From Xiphias gladius (lineage: Eukaryota; Chordata; Actinopteri; Istiophoriformes; Xiphiidae), in NCBI RefSeq assembly GCF_016859285.1, contig NC_053415.1, positions 21,851,001 to 21,915,000 of the forward strand: a stretch of 64,000 nt of DNA, written 5' to 3'. The notes below the pieces were generated by a model. The model did not search any database, had not been told where the DNA came from, and worked only from the letters and a program-made list of their open reading frames with translations. This document shows positions 10,845-23,600 of the stretch, piece by piece. The number at the start of each line of letters is the position of its first letter. The stretch's first letter is position 1. A program made the translations under genes and the position numbers.

Positions 10845-13147
10845 TTACATAACGTATATGTTTTCATGTCTCATTTTTTTCAGCTCATGCCATGCTGCAA
10901 AACAGTTTCTGTCCAGCTGTAGGCAGAGGGAAACATCGCACTCCCTGCATTTCCAGGGCGTGTCCTTTCGGCGCCCTTGACTATGGCAGTGTTCACACCT
11001 CCTGCGTCCCATGGTGGCTCTCGCGCTGGGGCTCGCTGCACAGACATCGGCGATAGGCACAGGAAGATGACCTGCAGGGGCCCGGGCGGGAGCTGTGCGG
11101 AGAGGCTTGCCACAGAGCTCAGCGGTCAGCTCCTCCATGAAAGCTCTGCGTGTCATGGGTTTTGCTTGCTGGGCCAGACAGAGTTCCTTGTGAATAATGA
11201 AGCTGTTGGTGGTGGCAATGTCCAGAAAATGATAAAAGAGGTTTCTGTACCAGCGCATTGTTTTATGTTGTGCAGAGTAATACTGAATGAGGTGGTCTGA
11301 TTGATCAAGTCCAACCCTGCGTGCATTGTACTCCATAACTGGTGTGGGACAGGGGATTGATACCTTTGTCCAGGAGCCATCTTGTTGTCTCACCCTCCTC
11401 TGTACAGTTTTACCAGAGTGTGCTGTGTGAATTGTGGAGCAGACTGATACTTCCCTCGTGTCCATCCATTTCACATAGACAATGGGGCCATCCCGGATCC
11501 ACCTTATGGAGCCTCTCTCTGATTTTTTTGTGAGGGCGTTTAGGTCTGTCTGAGGAGTGTCCTTGCAGTCCTCCCTGTAAGTCCCACAGGCGGCAAATCT
11601 GCACTCATGGAGAGCCCTGAAGAGCTTGGGGCTAGAATGAAAATTGTCCATATAAATGTGGTAGCCTGTGCCTAGGTAACTTGGTTGCACAAGGGACATC
11701 ACAGCGTCGTAGGACAGGCCATGTCCGAAAGGGATGTCACTTTTGCCGGTGTAAATTGAAAAGTCCACTGTGTAGCCATTCCTTGGATCAGCCAAGACAA
11801 ACAGCTTGTATCCCCACTTTGTGGGTTTTGCTTTCATATACTGGGTCATCCCAGTTTTAGCCTTGTAGGCAACCATTCTTTCATCCGCGGTCAGGTCTCT
11901 GTAGGGATGATAAAATGACTTGCATGCGTCCTTGATGGTGTCCATCAGGGGTTTTAGCCTGAACAGTTTGTCATGGTGGTCTGTGCCCTTTTTCCTGTCA
12001 TTATGGACATCCTCATCAGGGTCGCTGAGATGAAGGTTCCAAGATATTGTTCTGTATCTGTCCCGTGGCATGATCTGTGATGGAAGAGACAAAGAAAAAA
12101 GGTGATTCTGTCTCCAGTAATCCACGATACTGTCAAGTTTTACCATGGCCATGTACAGAAGCAGCCCAATGTACTTGTAAAAATCCCCTACGTCCAAGTC
12201 TGTCCATTTGTACTTCTTTCCCTGTGATATCTTTTTAGCAGCCTGCTTGTTTGTGTTTTGGCACAGTGTTTGTACCGCTGGTACAGGGAAGAAAAGTTTG
12301 AAGAGGTCGAGGGGTGTATATGTGGAGGTGGAGCTGAGCTGTACGCCTGGTGTCCGAGCCGGTTTAAACCTTGAGACATGTGGAGCGGTGTCTGGATCCT
12401 TGTCTGTCTTCCAAGACAGTGGAGCCGGATGCTGTGTCGGTGGGGGCGCCGGTTGCTGCGGGGAAGGTTCCTGTGCTCGGGGGGCGCGGGACCTCTTCGC
12501 TGGCCGGGCTGGTGGCGATGGCCGTGGTGGAGGCCCCTGTGCCGTGGTGGCAGGCAGAGAAGGAGATGGTGGCTGCTGGAGAGATGCTGCGTGTGGTTCA
12601 CTGGGCTCTGGCAGCTCTGAATCCTCTCTGTAATAATAAAAAAATAAAAAATAAAAATTTAGGGCATTCACTACTACTAAGGTCATTGAAAGAGAGTTCT
12701 CACCCCTTTCTCCTTTGTTCTTCCAGATCCCCCACGCACAACAATTCACACCTAAGAGGAATGTTAGGGAGGTACCTGCTTCATGGATGCCTGTGTGATC
12801 ATGATTATGTTATTTGATCCCATAGACGCTCAACAGTTGGGCCAAGAAAGCCTAATACTGCTGTTTGACATGACTTCAGGCCACAAGAAATAAGATGACT
12901 TTTAATCAAGAGTAACCCTTTAATGGTCAGTCAAGTTTGTCAAACAAAGTTCATGACTATGGTAGTGTATTATAGTATACTATATAGTATAGTTCATGAA
13001 TTACCCATCTTCAATTGGACCCAAATTATTTGGGTATTCCTCTTCGTCGTAGGAATCAAACCCTTCCGTCTCCGAAGCCCCGTCGTCCTCGTCGCTACTT
13101 TTCAAAACATCTGCTAAAGCCTCTATGCCTGTCCGATTTCCCTCCAT
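10845..13147 (-). CDS. piggyBac-type transposase (PGBD-like), two exons, apparently intact
   Basis: DDE_Tnp_1_7 (piggyBac) family cut-and-paste transposase. Coding exon 1 is 13005-13147 (ATG at 13147 with A at -3 and G at +4; acidic MEGNRTGIEALADVLKSSDE). Exon 2 is 10845-12627, after the acceptor TTATTACAG; donor GATGG/GTAATT. The junction is in phase and gives 641 codons, close to family length. After a Pro-rich linker comes the core. The catalytic aspartates are in place: LTADER (D296), YMDNFHSS (D375) and GLDQSD (D489, D492), followed by KTMRW and NSFII as in insect piggyBac. The C-terminus has the Cys-rich finger CEHC...CREC...C...C (residues 592-623). No stop or frameshift was seen. A longer single-exon frame running upstream of 12627 reads intron sequence and is not the real N-terminus. 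I could not identify terminal inverted repeats with TTAA duplications, so it may be a mobile copy or a captured gene. Confidence 0.9.
12628..13004 (-). other. Intron of the piggyBac transposase gene
   Basis: 377-nt intron from GTAATT (13004) to TTATTACAG (ending 12628). Splicing removes a hydrophobic, low-complexity read-through stretch (YFLFFYYY) and adds a typical acidic piggyBac N-terminus. It is inferred from splice consensus, phase and the quality of the resulting protein; no transcript evidence is available here. Confidence 0.75.
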
Positions 13148-13540
13148 TTTTTTTCAAGCCCCTCCGTTGAGGACCGAATGAAAAACTGCGGCGTTTTTCT
13201 AAATTGATGGGTAGGGCCTCAGAGGTTTTTTTTTCGTTTTTTTTCTGAGCGTTCATTGGTCAGTTTCACACAAAATGTGGACGGACGCACGAATCCACCA
13301 ATTACGCGCGGCGGGGCGGCAAACGATTGTTTGTGTTCGCCGAGCTCTCTCCTCTGCCCCCTAGCTCCGGCGGTGAGTCACGTACGATCTCACGAGAATG
13401 GGGACAACGGAAGCGGAGAGTTCCGCAGATGCCGAAGTTCGAAACCGTATTTCTGCGCCGAACTATCGCGAGGATGTTGACAGAAACGTAGAGTAAACGC
13501 GTCGCCGCGTTCAAGAGGGTCGATGCGGGTACTTCCCTTT
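13148..13540 (-). promoter_or_regulatory. CpG-rich segment upstream of the transposase
   Basis: About 390 bp with many CpG dinucleotides in otherwise AT-rich surroundings. It contains an ATTGG box near 13255, CCAAT near 13298, GCGGCGGGGCGG and TGAGTCACGTACG. This is consistent with a promoter for the transposase, a bidirectional promoter, or the 5' part of the mobile element. No TATA box was recognised. Confidence 0.45.
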
Positions 13541-14620
13541 TCAGATTACTACAACTTTCCTCGTAGAAAGGAAAGTTGTTGTTAATCTACTGAGCAGATT
13601 TAAAGAAAAAAAAGCAAATTATTAAAAGAATCAAAATAGTGCTAATTTTTAAATAAGGTGCTCTTTATAAAGGGTTTACAAAATGAAATAAATGCAGTGT
13701 TAAAGAGGTACTTTATCTTCAGATTAGTGCAATTTTCGGCACACAAAGGAGGTTTGTGGTAATAAAAAAAAAAAATCTGAGACTCTAATAAAAAGATTTA
13801 AAAGTATGATGCAAATAGCAGAATCTTGAATGAACAATGACATTAAACAATAGCAGCTAATTACTGAAATAATCATAATGGTAGCACGTTTTAATAAGAC
13901 ACTCTTAATAATGGGTTTACAGCTGTAATATAGCTACAATATTTAAATGTGTGATACAAATCGTAGAATCTAAAATGAACAATGACATGAAATAGCAGCT
14001 AATTATTAAAATTATCACAATGGTACCCCTGTCTAACAAAGCAAATTTTATAAAGGGTTTATAGACTGCAATAAATGGCTTTATTGAACAGGTCGCGATT
14101 TAGTGTTGCACTTCCATAAAGCTCCCCAGTTTCCCCAAAACTAGATCTCACATTTCCTATAATGCAGCTTTCTTTATACGTATTCTTTGCGCTTTAGTGA
14201 GACAGTCCTTCAATGGAGTTATTCCAGTAGAGCAATTCAGATTCAAATATAAATGATTCAAAATTCCGGTTCTTACGACACATATTTCTGCCCATAAAAC
14301 TCATCCTCCACCGTGATTCTTGCTTCGTCTGTTTAGCCAGCTCATTAACTTATCAGGAAGACCACTTGCCCTATAGAAAAGGGCTGCAGGCCATCCCGGC
14401 GGAATACATTTATTAACAGTTTATTAACATTTACAGCTGCAGACTTGAAGGGATACAGTGAAAGATGAAAGTGGGAAACCTTTGTAACCTTTATTAATGA
14501 CTGTATAAACATTCGTAACAAAATTTGTGCTGTATAACAAAGATAGCATTAGTGCCCTTTGTTTAGGACTTCCTAGCATTTATAACTGCTGAGCTGATGG
14601 CTTATTAGAAAGTCAGATGC
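13541..14620 (+). repeat. Array of AT-rich repeat units, right copy
   Basis: At least three degenerate units of about 140-190 bp, near 13600-13720, 13795-13935 and 13945-14090. Each carries the order GATTTAAA, GCAAAT, AGAATC, AATGACAT, AATTATTAAAA, ATCA(C/T)AATGGTA, ATAAAGGGTTTA. The region is homologous, in the same orientation, to 10230-10560. A further stretch to about 14620 includes ATTAGTGCCCTTTG, matching the end of the left copy. No coding potential. Confidence 0.75.
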
Positions 14621-16600
14621 TCGTGGCACTATATTACTAGCATTTAGAAGGTGAGATACCCATGTGGTTTAGCAACATCTGTGACCGCATTGTCACTGAA
14701 TAGAAACCAACAGCCATGTCATTACCAGTAGAATGTATTAAAGCAGAACACACTGATGCATTGATGACACCGATCTTTATTCAAACAACTGTCTGACTTG
14801 AAAATGTAATGAAAAACAACTCCTCTCCTTCCCAACTTACTGTATTCAATACAATGAAAGCGACACATGAGGCCTTTAACTTGAGGTGCCTTGATGTCAA
14901 AGACAAACAACCTGAGGTTTATTTTAGGTTATTTTTTTTAACTTCACAAATTTTCACTCAAGCACCAATGATAGTAATCAAGGATCTTTGGCGACAAAAA
15001 AAACACATCATATTTCCGGTTATGACTTTCATAATAAAACCCCATTGACAATCCTATGTGTTTTGGCAACGTTTTTAACCAAGTAAAGTATTATCGTGAA
15101 ACAAATAGTTAATACATATTATCTATGGAGGTGATTAAATGTGTGATAACATCATCAAACGCTACAATGTAACACATTATGTAGCTGGTTGTTTGCGAAA
15201 AGTTGTGAAACACGAGAAAATATATTTCCGGTCACATTTTGTCTTGACTTCAGAATAAAGGTGAAAAAGTAGTAAGGTAAGTAAAGGTATGATGTATTTA
15301 AAAAAAAAAAAAACTATGAATATATAGGTATTTTAGGGGCAAACTTTTTGGAGCAACAAAAGCACAACGTTGTGATAAAGATATTATAAGACTGGGAAAA
15401 CGATTTAAAAAAAATTGTAACCTATTTGTAATATAACATAAAACGAGTGAAATTTGAAAAAAATACCTTCTCTTTGCAAATTCAACAAGAGAAAAATGAA
15501 AACATAATGAAGTCAAAATAATAGAGAGGAAATTAGTTATATAGAGAATATCTTTTAGTTGTGATGTAACTGTTTACTCTAATCAAGGCACATATGTAAA
15601 AGTAATGCCACAATGTAAAAAATACTCCATTACTTGTAAAAGTCATGTGTTCAAATTTAATATTTCAAGCTTAAATTTTTACTTGTCGGAGTAAGCAGAA
15701 ATGGAAATACTTAAGCATCCAAAATTTGTTCTGAAGTCAGATATTTGAGTAAATTACTTGAATAATCAGGAACTATTTTTAAAATGGAGCAGTTGTGGCA
15801 AAAGTGCCAAATGTTGGCTAGTTCTAGCCTTTCAGATGTGAAGATTCGGTGCATTTGTTTCTCTTTTCCTGCGGGTTTCTCTCTATGATACTAAACCGGA
15901 TATCTTTGGGTTCTGGACTGTCGTCCAGACAAAACAAGACATTTGAAGATGTTACACCGAGCTGCTGAGAATCGCAGCAGACAATTTTCTCTACTCTCTG
16001 GCATTTGATAATGGAATAAATACAGTTGCAGCCCTAAAGTGTGGGCTGCTCGGTTAACTTTCCACCACAGACTCAAGGCATACTACATAATCGGTTGATT
16101 CACACCGGCAATAAATGTCAATACAACTTGTGTAGTGTTTCAACCCCGGGGTTGTTTACACCAGCCACATAAATGATTTTATTCTGAAAAACGCGTCAGG
16201 GAAAAACCGGAAAATGAACTGTTGTGTGTGTCTTGCTCCAGAGAACTCGTGTCAAACAAGAGGCAATAGACCCTTTCTCCTCTTTCCTATCGCTAGCCGC
16301 CGGATGGTTTCCTCTTATTTTTGCGGAAGTGATGATATTTTCCAAGGAGCTACATTATGTAAATTGCGTTGCACAATCGTGCACGTCTGGCTGAGTGTCA
16401 TGTGGCATTAGGAGTGGACTCAAATCAGTCAGGGTGTTGTGCAGGCTGTTGGAGATTCAATTGAAATGAGTGTGTGGTACATGAGTTGAAACGTATTTTA
16501 TCTCGCGCAATCACACATGATGTTTGTGTGGGGAAAGCAGAATCAGTTACATCTACTTTAATAAATATCACGTATTAAATAGTTTTAATGTGATAATGCT
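14621..16600. other. Intergenic, AT-rich, with MITE-like fragments
   Basis: Non-coding. 15570-15790 resembles a common teleost element (GTAAAAGTAATGCCACAATG, AAAAATACTCCATTACTTG), and 15800-16045 is an inverted copy of the ATTAATCGATTA-type MITE family listed below. 16200-16420 is GC-richer but has no recognisable gene. Confidence 0.6.
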
Positions 16601-17663
16601 CATCTAAGCATGCGGCTCGTTGCACACATGGGAAACAAGGACAAAGTATAGCCATCTTCGAGCTGCAGGCTGTGCGAGTGCGTGCGCGCACGTCAGTCCC
16701 TCGCAGCGACTATTCAGCTAAACCTGTTTTCCTTCAGATCGTCTCGCAGAGAGCACTGTCTTTATTTGGTCATCATATGAAAACCGAGTGCCCAGGTGCC
16801 AGCGAGTAGTTTCTGTGCACCCCGGGTGCATTCCTTGGTTAATATATCACAGTTTTGGGGTTTTTTTGGGAATTTTTTGTTTTTTGTTTTTGTTTGATAT
16901 TGTCTATCTTTGCCGTCAGTTTTGCTCTCCACAGTCCTCAAGGGTTGTCTTTCACAGTAGCCCACGCCCGTGCATTGGATGAAGTAAATGTTGATTATGT
17001 AATCATCTCTCAGGGCGGACACTGGCCCATTCCTAAATCATATGCACTCAAACAACTGCGGCAATGCTCCGACAAGGAGTGCGTCGCCACATATGTTATA
17101 TTCTTTTAACACAAAATGCATGTACTGAATATTTTCCTTGCATTCCTGCCTCTCGGGCAAGCAAGCATGCGCATGAGACGCTCGGCTTTGGCCTTATTTG
17201 GATATGGTAATGAGCGCCTTCAGACGGCCAATGAGCGGCGAGCATTCTCACATGTGACGCCAAAAGACCGCTTGGGGGGCGGGGTCAGGCGCGGAGCTTA
17301 GGTTAAAAGCTGTGGACAAGACACAGCGCATTCAGTGTAGGGAGAAGCAGGGACTCTCTGTGAGGGGGAACTTTGTTACTATGAAACTTAGGAATATTTG
17401 CAAAATATTGTAAAAATTATCAAAATCCCTCGTGAATCAATAACCTGCCCCTAGGGTTTGAGGTTTTTAGTTTAGTTTGCCCGGAAAGGGCTTCTACACT
17501 CACTATTCTTACACTTTTTTGAAAGAATGTGTGAGACAGACAGTTAGCCAGCTAGCTAGCTAGCTGAGAGGTGATACAGGCGGCAGGAGAACAAAAGATT
17601 TTTTTGCGTTTTGGCCGGTTGTACTGACACCAAGTCCATGCAGAACGTGTCATTACCATCACA
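16601..17663 (+). promoter_or_regulatory. INTS6 upstream region and 5' UTR
   Basis: CpG content rises toward INTS6. Around 17160-17300 there are GCATGCGCATGAG (NRF1-like), GGCCAATGAGCGGCG (CCAAT box), CACATGTGACGCC and GGGGGGCGGGG (GC box), consistent with a TATA-less promoter near 17.2-17.35 kb. The presumed leader (about 17300-17663) holds three upstream ATGs: 17381 (10 sense codons, then TAA), 17526 (six sense codons, then TAG) and 17638, whose frame overlaps the INTS6 start and stops at 17685. The start site itself is not determined. Confidence 0.55.
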
Positions 17664-17774
17664 ATGCCCGTTTTACTTTTTCTGATAGACACGTCCGCTT
17701 CAATGAACCAGCGCACCCATCTGGGCACTACCTATCTGGACATAGCAAAAGGCGCTGTTGAGACTTTTATGAAG
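17664..17774 (+). CDS. INTS6: INTS6 exon 1 (start codon and first MIDAS motif)
   Basis: Encodes residues 1-37, MPVLLFLIDTSASMNQRTHL then GTTYLDIAKGAVETFMK, with the metal-ion-dependent adhesion motif DxSxS at 9-13. Ends in phase 0 before GTACTG. Exon 2 (17898-17975) follows after only 123 nt with LRGRDPASRGDRYMLVNFED. Confidence 0.97.
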
Positions 17775-20590
17775 GTACTGTAACCACGGGACACATTAAT
17801 ACTGGGAGATCCCCAGATCATCATTGTACTGTTGCAAAGCTCGCCTGTCAAACCTGATCTCTCGATAACCGTAAATAATTCTCTACTATTTCCACAGCTC
17901 AGAGGGAGAGATCCGGCGAGCCGAGGGGACCGGTATATGTTGGTAAATTTTGAAGACGTTCCCTTCGGGATAAAGGTAGAGTTTGTTTTCGGGTCATGTC
18001 CAGCTTTACATTGCGCAGATTGACTGTCCTTCCATCGCTCCACCACGTTGTGATCGCTACATCAATTGTGTAGAGAAAATCTTCAGGAGGAGCTTTCATA
18101 CCCCTTTTAAAACATGGCCGACATTTTGTTTCAGTGTGAGCAGCAAGGAACTCTGGGTGTTATTTATACAGCGAGGTGATATCTTTTGGGGCGGGGGGGG
18201 AGCGGCGGAGGGGGGGCGAGGGGAGGGGGTGACAGACTAGCCTACTTTAATTGTTTAGACCAAATTGTCACGGCGCACATGGCGACTTTTCCACTTTGTT
18301 ATTTATGACCCCGGGCTGGTCGCACTAGCCTGGCAGAAACAGACCAAGGTCTTGGCTGCTGTGCTGTCAAATTTATTGGCATGGGAAAAGAGAGAGGAAG
18401 CGACCTATATAAATGTTTATCAGTTCGGAATCTCAATAAAAACACTCAAGTTAACCATTGACTTCTGTAGAAGTTGCCTTTTATTCCCAACAGTGGGGTA
18501 GTTATCTATCTTCATGCATGTTATTAACCAAATGTTTTTGTTTTTGTTTTTGTTTTTGTTTTAAGGCTGGATGGAAAGAGAGCCATGCCACATTCATGAC
18601 AGAGCTGAGGAACCTCCAAGCAACTGGACTCACAACTATTGGCCAGTCCTTGAGGACCGCTTTTGATTTACTCAATCTCAATAGATTAGTGACTGGGATA
18701 GACAACTATGGACAGGTATGTAGCACTGAAGAGGCCAGAGAGGAAATCAGGGTTTAGAAAGTGCTATGGCAAGGTGCTGTATGCCCCCACAGACCCCCTT
18801 CACCCACCCCCACCCCTCCCCTATCCCCAGTCTTAAAGCATCAACCACCTGCATACTGTGACCCCACACACTTTCAGTCATGTGCTCAAGACACAAGCAT
18901 AACAGAAACAAGAAAAAAAAAAACCAAAAGAAAACAGGAACAACTTATTGTTAGTATCCGTTGTTGATTTCACCACTGAGTTCAGCCTTTGATTTGTGCT
19001 CTTAAGTTATGGATATCTTTATGCTGACAGTTTTTAGTTGTTGAGAGATTACATATTAGCTTTGAAATATTAAGGCCCAGAAGTGCATGATGTATTTAAA
19101 ATCTGAGGGTCTCGTAGAGCCTTGTAGGGATTAACGGTTAATGAAGTCTGCACAGATATAGCTAAAACTAATGCACTCAAATGCAACATATCTGCTTTAA
19201 ATCCTACTTTTTAATCAGGCTTATAATGTTGATTTTTGTTGAAACAGTTTTAGCGAAATGTTGCAACTTAACGGCAAATGTGGAGGTTGTATTGCATTAT
19301 ACAGAGAGGTGTCTCTAATATTTAGTCTACCCTCATTAACGTGTATGTGCTGGACAAAATATTCAAAACGCCTCATCGTCAGTCCCATTTTCAAAATGAT
19401 TATGAAGTTGAATCAGTGCTTCCTGATAATAGTTTAAACACAAACTGAACATTTAAACCAGTCATTAACTGGTTTAAATGCTTGTGTATTTTCTAGCTTG
19501 CTAGAGAACATTTGAATTGTCTCTATGACAATTTAAGTTTAAAGTCCCTGGCTTTTTGTGCTTCGATAAGCATGTTCTCAAGCTTTTTGTGAAAAAGACA
19601 TTTTTTTTTACATTTTACTGGAATGTCTGTTGTTCTACTTATGCAGAGATTGGGATAGTGTAAAGTTCTGCAACTGGGATAAATTTCATTTTCCTACCAA
19701 CTTTGCAACAACCATAAGGATTATTTCACAAGAAAGTCATCGAGTTATTTTGTTAACAAGATCATTAATGTTGGGAGATTCATGGAAAAGCTTTGCAATG
19801 TGAGACCGGTAGAGTAGGTCAAAAAAGAAATTAACTTTAAACTGGACTTTACAGATGTTATTGTCTTTATATTGCACAACTCAGTTTTAATTTGTGAATT
19901 TGAGACAAGTCTCATCTCCAGCTGAACAGCAGAGTGGGCCTGATTCACAGCTGGAAGCCTACAACAAATATTCGTTTAGCCCACAAAGTCTGTAACTAAT
20001 TCAGTGTAACTGGTCCAGATCCAGAAAGGGCTGCCTAATGACATCACCAGTTTAGTCTCTGTGGTCAAATTTCCAGTTTAGGGAGGTAGTTGTTGAAAGT
20101 GAGGCTGTGTGAGATGAGGTATAACAGATCAAAATTGTGCGATTTGTGCTTGTAATTTTAGAGTGCTACTCACATAAGCCTTGTGACCTATCTGCAACAC
20201 ATGACGGTCTTCTTTCATCACGCCCTTTACCGTGTAGTGTCCTCTTTCTTGTCATCTGTCCAGTGTTTGGAAAATTAATGTGCAGTTTTCAGCCGGAGAA
20301 ACAGAACAGTCCTTATTACCGAGCTTAAAAGTCTAGTCCATACCCGGCTTGACTGCTAGGAGAGTCTGCACACTTGTGGTTGATACAGAATCTGGAAGTA
20401 AGTCGGGAGCATGGGAGCAATAATGAAAGTTTAACTAGAATTTCCAGAGTAACAAATATAAGATCCCTATCATCCATAGTAATGCATACATACACCATAC
20501 ATAATGTATGTCAGGCACACTTGGGGAATTTGAATGTCAAATACTAACCCTGCTGTCAGGCTGGCACATACGATATGGAGAGACAGACAG

Positions 20591-20622
<32 letters not shown>

Positions 20623-23600
20623 GTGAAGACAAACTGAATATGCAGAGCACAAGGTTACTGTGTCCTGCATTGGTTACCGGTGACCTCTAATGACACATTG
20701 ATTTGACAGTGATTGTAATTTAATGGCCAGTACTCTCTGCCGTGCATTCTCACAACTGGAAGAAGATCCCTTTCAGAGTAGAGGGTACACTCCCCTGTAT
20801 CCACAATTTGACTTTGATATCATAGCCGATGTTGTAATTACCAGTATCTAGTATGTTTTAGAAAAGAAGCGTTATAATGACCATTGTTAACGGGCTGCGT
20901 CTGACAATTATTTTTATTATTATCTGTCTTTATTTTTAAAAGCAATTAATCATGAAATATTCAATCATAGAAAATGCCTATCACAGTTTCCCATAGCCTA
21001 AATAGATGTCTTCACATTGCTTATTATGTCCAACCAACAGTCTAAACCCAAAGATGTTCAGTTTACATTCATATAAACCAAGCTGGATACTATTGTTTGG
21101 CATTTTTGCTGATAAAAGAGTTAATCAGTTTATCAACATTTTTGTTGAATAATTTTCAGTCTATTGACGAATTGATTAATTGACTAATTGTTTTAGTACA
21201 ACACTGGTGCACCACACCTCCTGTGAGCCGTTGTCATATTTTGTGTTGTTACTATTTTTGTTTCCTTTTTAAGTGAAGCATAAACAATGTGCTAGAAAAG
21301 ATATTTCAAGGGAAGTGGAACAAGTGCGCTTCTACATAAAAATTTTTGTTTATGAACAGACTGTGTGGTTGACTGTTTGAAAGTAAAAGCCATGTTTACA
21401 CTAAAATTGATACTGGGAAACCCATGGTGTGCAGATGATATTAGTGATAAACCAAATTTCCTCTGAACCTAAACAAAATGATCTGAAACTCATTTTCAAG
21501 TTTACGAGCAGGAAAGCAGCCAGGCTGAGCCTTTTTGACCTCCAGTTATTTTTCTTTGAGCAGTCAAAACCAACAAAGGTTTCATCAGCACTTTGATCAC
21601 TACTATACACTTTCTGTTGTATGTTTTTTAACTCTGTTTGATTCAACAGCTGTAAATCAAAGCCAAACCAAAGTGACGCAGTACCTTGTCTTTTGTTGGC
21701 ATTGCGTTTGAAATGACCTGTATAAATACTCAACATCCTCTGCTTGTCATTCCACTTTAAGTCATATAAAAAAAGTGGACACTGAATTTTCATCTTCATA
21801 TTCCTAAGTGCTGAAGGTATAAGATGTTCAATGGGGTAGAGAGCTAGGGAGGGAGAAGACAAAGGAAAGTAAGCCTGTGGGGGAGTTAATATTGCCCTGG
21901 AGTGCTTCTTTCTACAGTAACAAAGGGCCCTCCAGGTTGCCAGGCATCTGAGATGACTCTCCCCTAGGAGATGAAGAGGGGTAAGGAGGAAGAGAGGGTG
22001 CCAGCCAGTGGGTAATCATGACACTGATCAGTTTAATTAAGAGAGCAATGAAAGAGCAGAAGAAAAAGGACAAGAAAGGATGAGAGCGAGGAAATGATAT
22101 GACCGTTGATGTTTGGCCATAAGTCAAATTTTCAGCAGGGGTGATAAACAAGGCTGTAATGGATGTCCATCAGTCTAGCATTGTGTTAGCAGACCAGAGT
22201 TCCTGCTGCTTCAGATGGATTCGGCCGTAGCCGACTACATAGACAGATCTACACGTGATTAAGGCTCCAGTTAATGATTTTCATTATCGATTAATGTACT
22301 GGTCAATTTTTATTGAGTCAATTGATTATATGGCCTGTAACGTGTCAGAAAATAGTGGGGGGGGAAAAAACGCCCATTGCAGTTCCCTTAAGCTCAAGGT
22401 GATGTCATCAAATGGCTTGTTTTTGTCTGTGAAATAACCTAAAATCTAAAGTTATTCAGTTGACTATCCCATGAGACAAAGAAGAAGAAGAAAATCACCG
22501 CATTTGAGTATCTAAAACCAGCTGATGTTTGACATTTTTTGCTTAAAATGTGACTTAAACGATTAATCAGTTATCAAAGTAGTTGGTGATCATTTTCCTG
22601 CCGACCGACCGAACAGTTACTTGACCTTATTGATCCAGCGCTACACATGACAATACACTGACGTTCCAGACTGCAGTGGACAAGAATAAAGGAGCAGAGC
22701 TGGCTGATTCTGCATTGTCAATACGGAATGATGCAATGTCCCAAAATCTAATTTTAATCGCTGTATTTGCCTTTTTTTTTTTTTTTTAAGCCATGTTATG
22801 ACGAGCACCTAATTGCATAGCAACAGTAAAAGCTAAGTGAGCTAATGTGACATGGATGAAATCATCACTCGTCTGGCGAGTTAAGTTCTTCTCCTACTCA
22901 TTAGCATGCTAAGAAAGTGCCCAATATCATAAAGGGATTTTGGAGAGAGAGAGGGGAAAAAAAAAAAATATCCAGGTTGTCATGGATACCTACAGCACTG
23001 TGGATCTTGGTAGTATCCTGCTCTGTTTACTTTTGGGCTGTTTGTGTAACCGGACAAATCCATCATTCAGCAGAAACCACAGCCTACAGGTAGAGTTCAA
23101 ACCGAGCGGATCCACATCCACTAGTAACTGCAGCGCTGTCAGAACAGGATCACCTTTATGAAGTCTGTACGACTCTGCGGCGAGGGCCAGCGTGCTGACC
23201 GTTTGCTGACAGGACTTGTCGGGCTGTGTTGAGGTTAACTCGCCAAGTTTTTCTGTGGCCTCTGTTCAGATCCCCCCGGGGCTGAGGTATAGTGATAGAT
23301 GCAGTGCTGCTCCAGTTTCATTTTATCAGTCTGGAGTGCTGATGTCGTGAAATATTGTAGGGCCTAGCAGAAAAGAGGTTTCATATAGATCCTCAGGTAA
23401 TATACTCTGCCATCGTGCAGGATAGAGTGAATGTATGCTGCAGATACACACTAAAACTTGCCTCAGAGGTGTGGATATAGTCACTCTGTACTAAAGACTG
23501 TACGTTTCCTGTTTTGTATTTACTATTCCCTCAATTTAAGGGTCTCTCTTTCTCAAAGTCATTTAAAAGAGATCCTCTGTAAGTGATCTATGTAAGGAGA

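Noticed and set aside
12207..12817. Plus-strand frames of 141 and 148 codons
   Set aside because: Antisense to the Pro/Ala-rich linker of the piggyBac transposase, where the complementary strand lacks stops.
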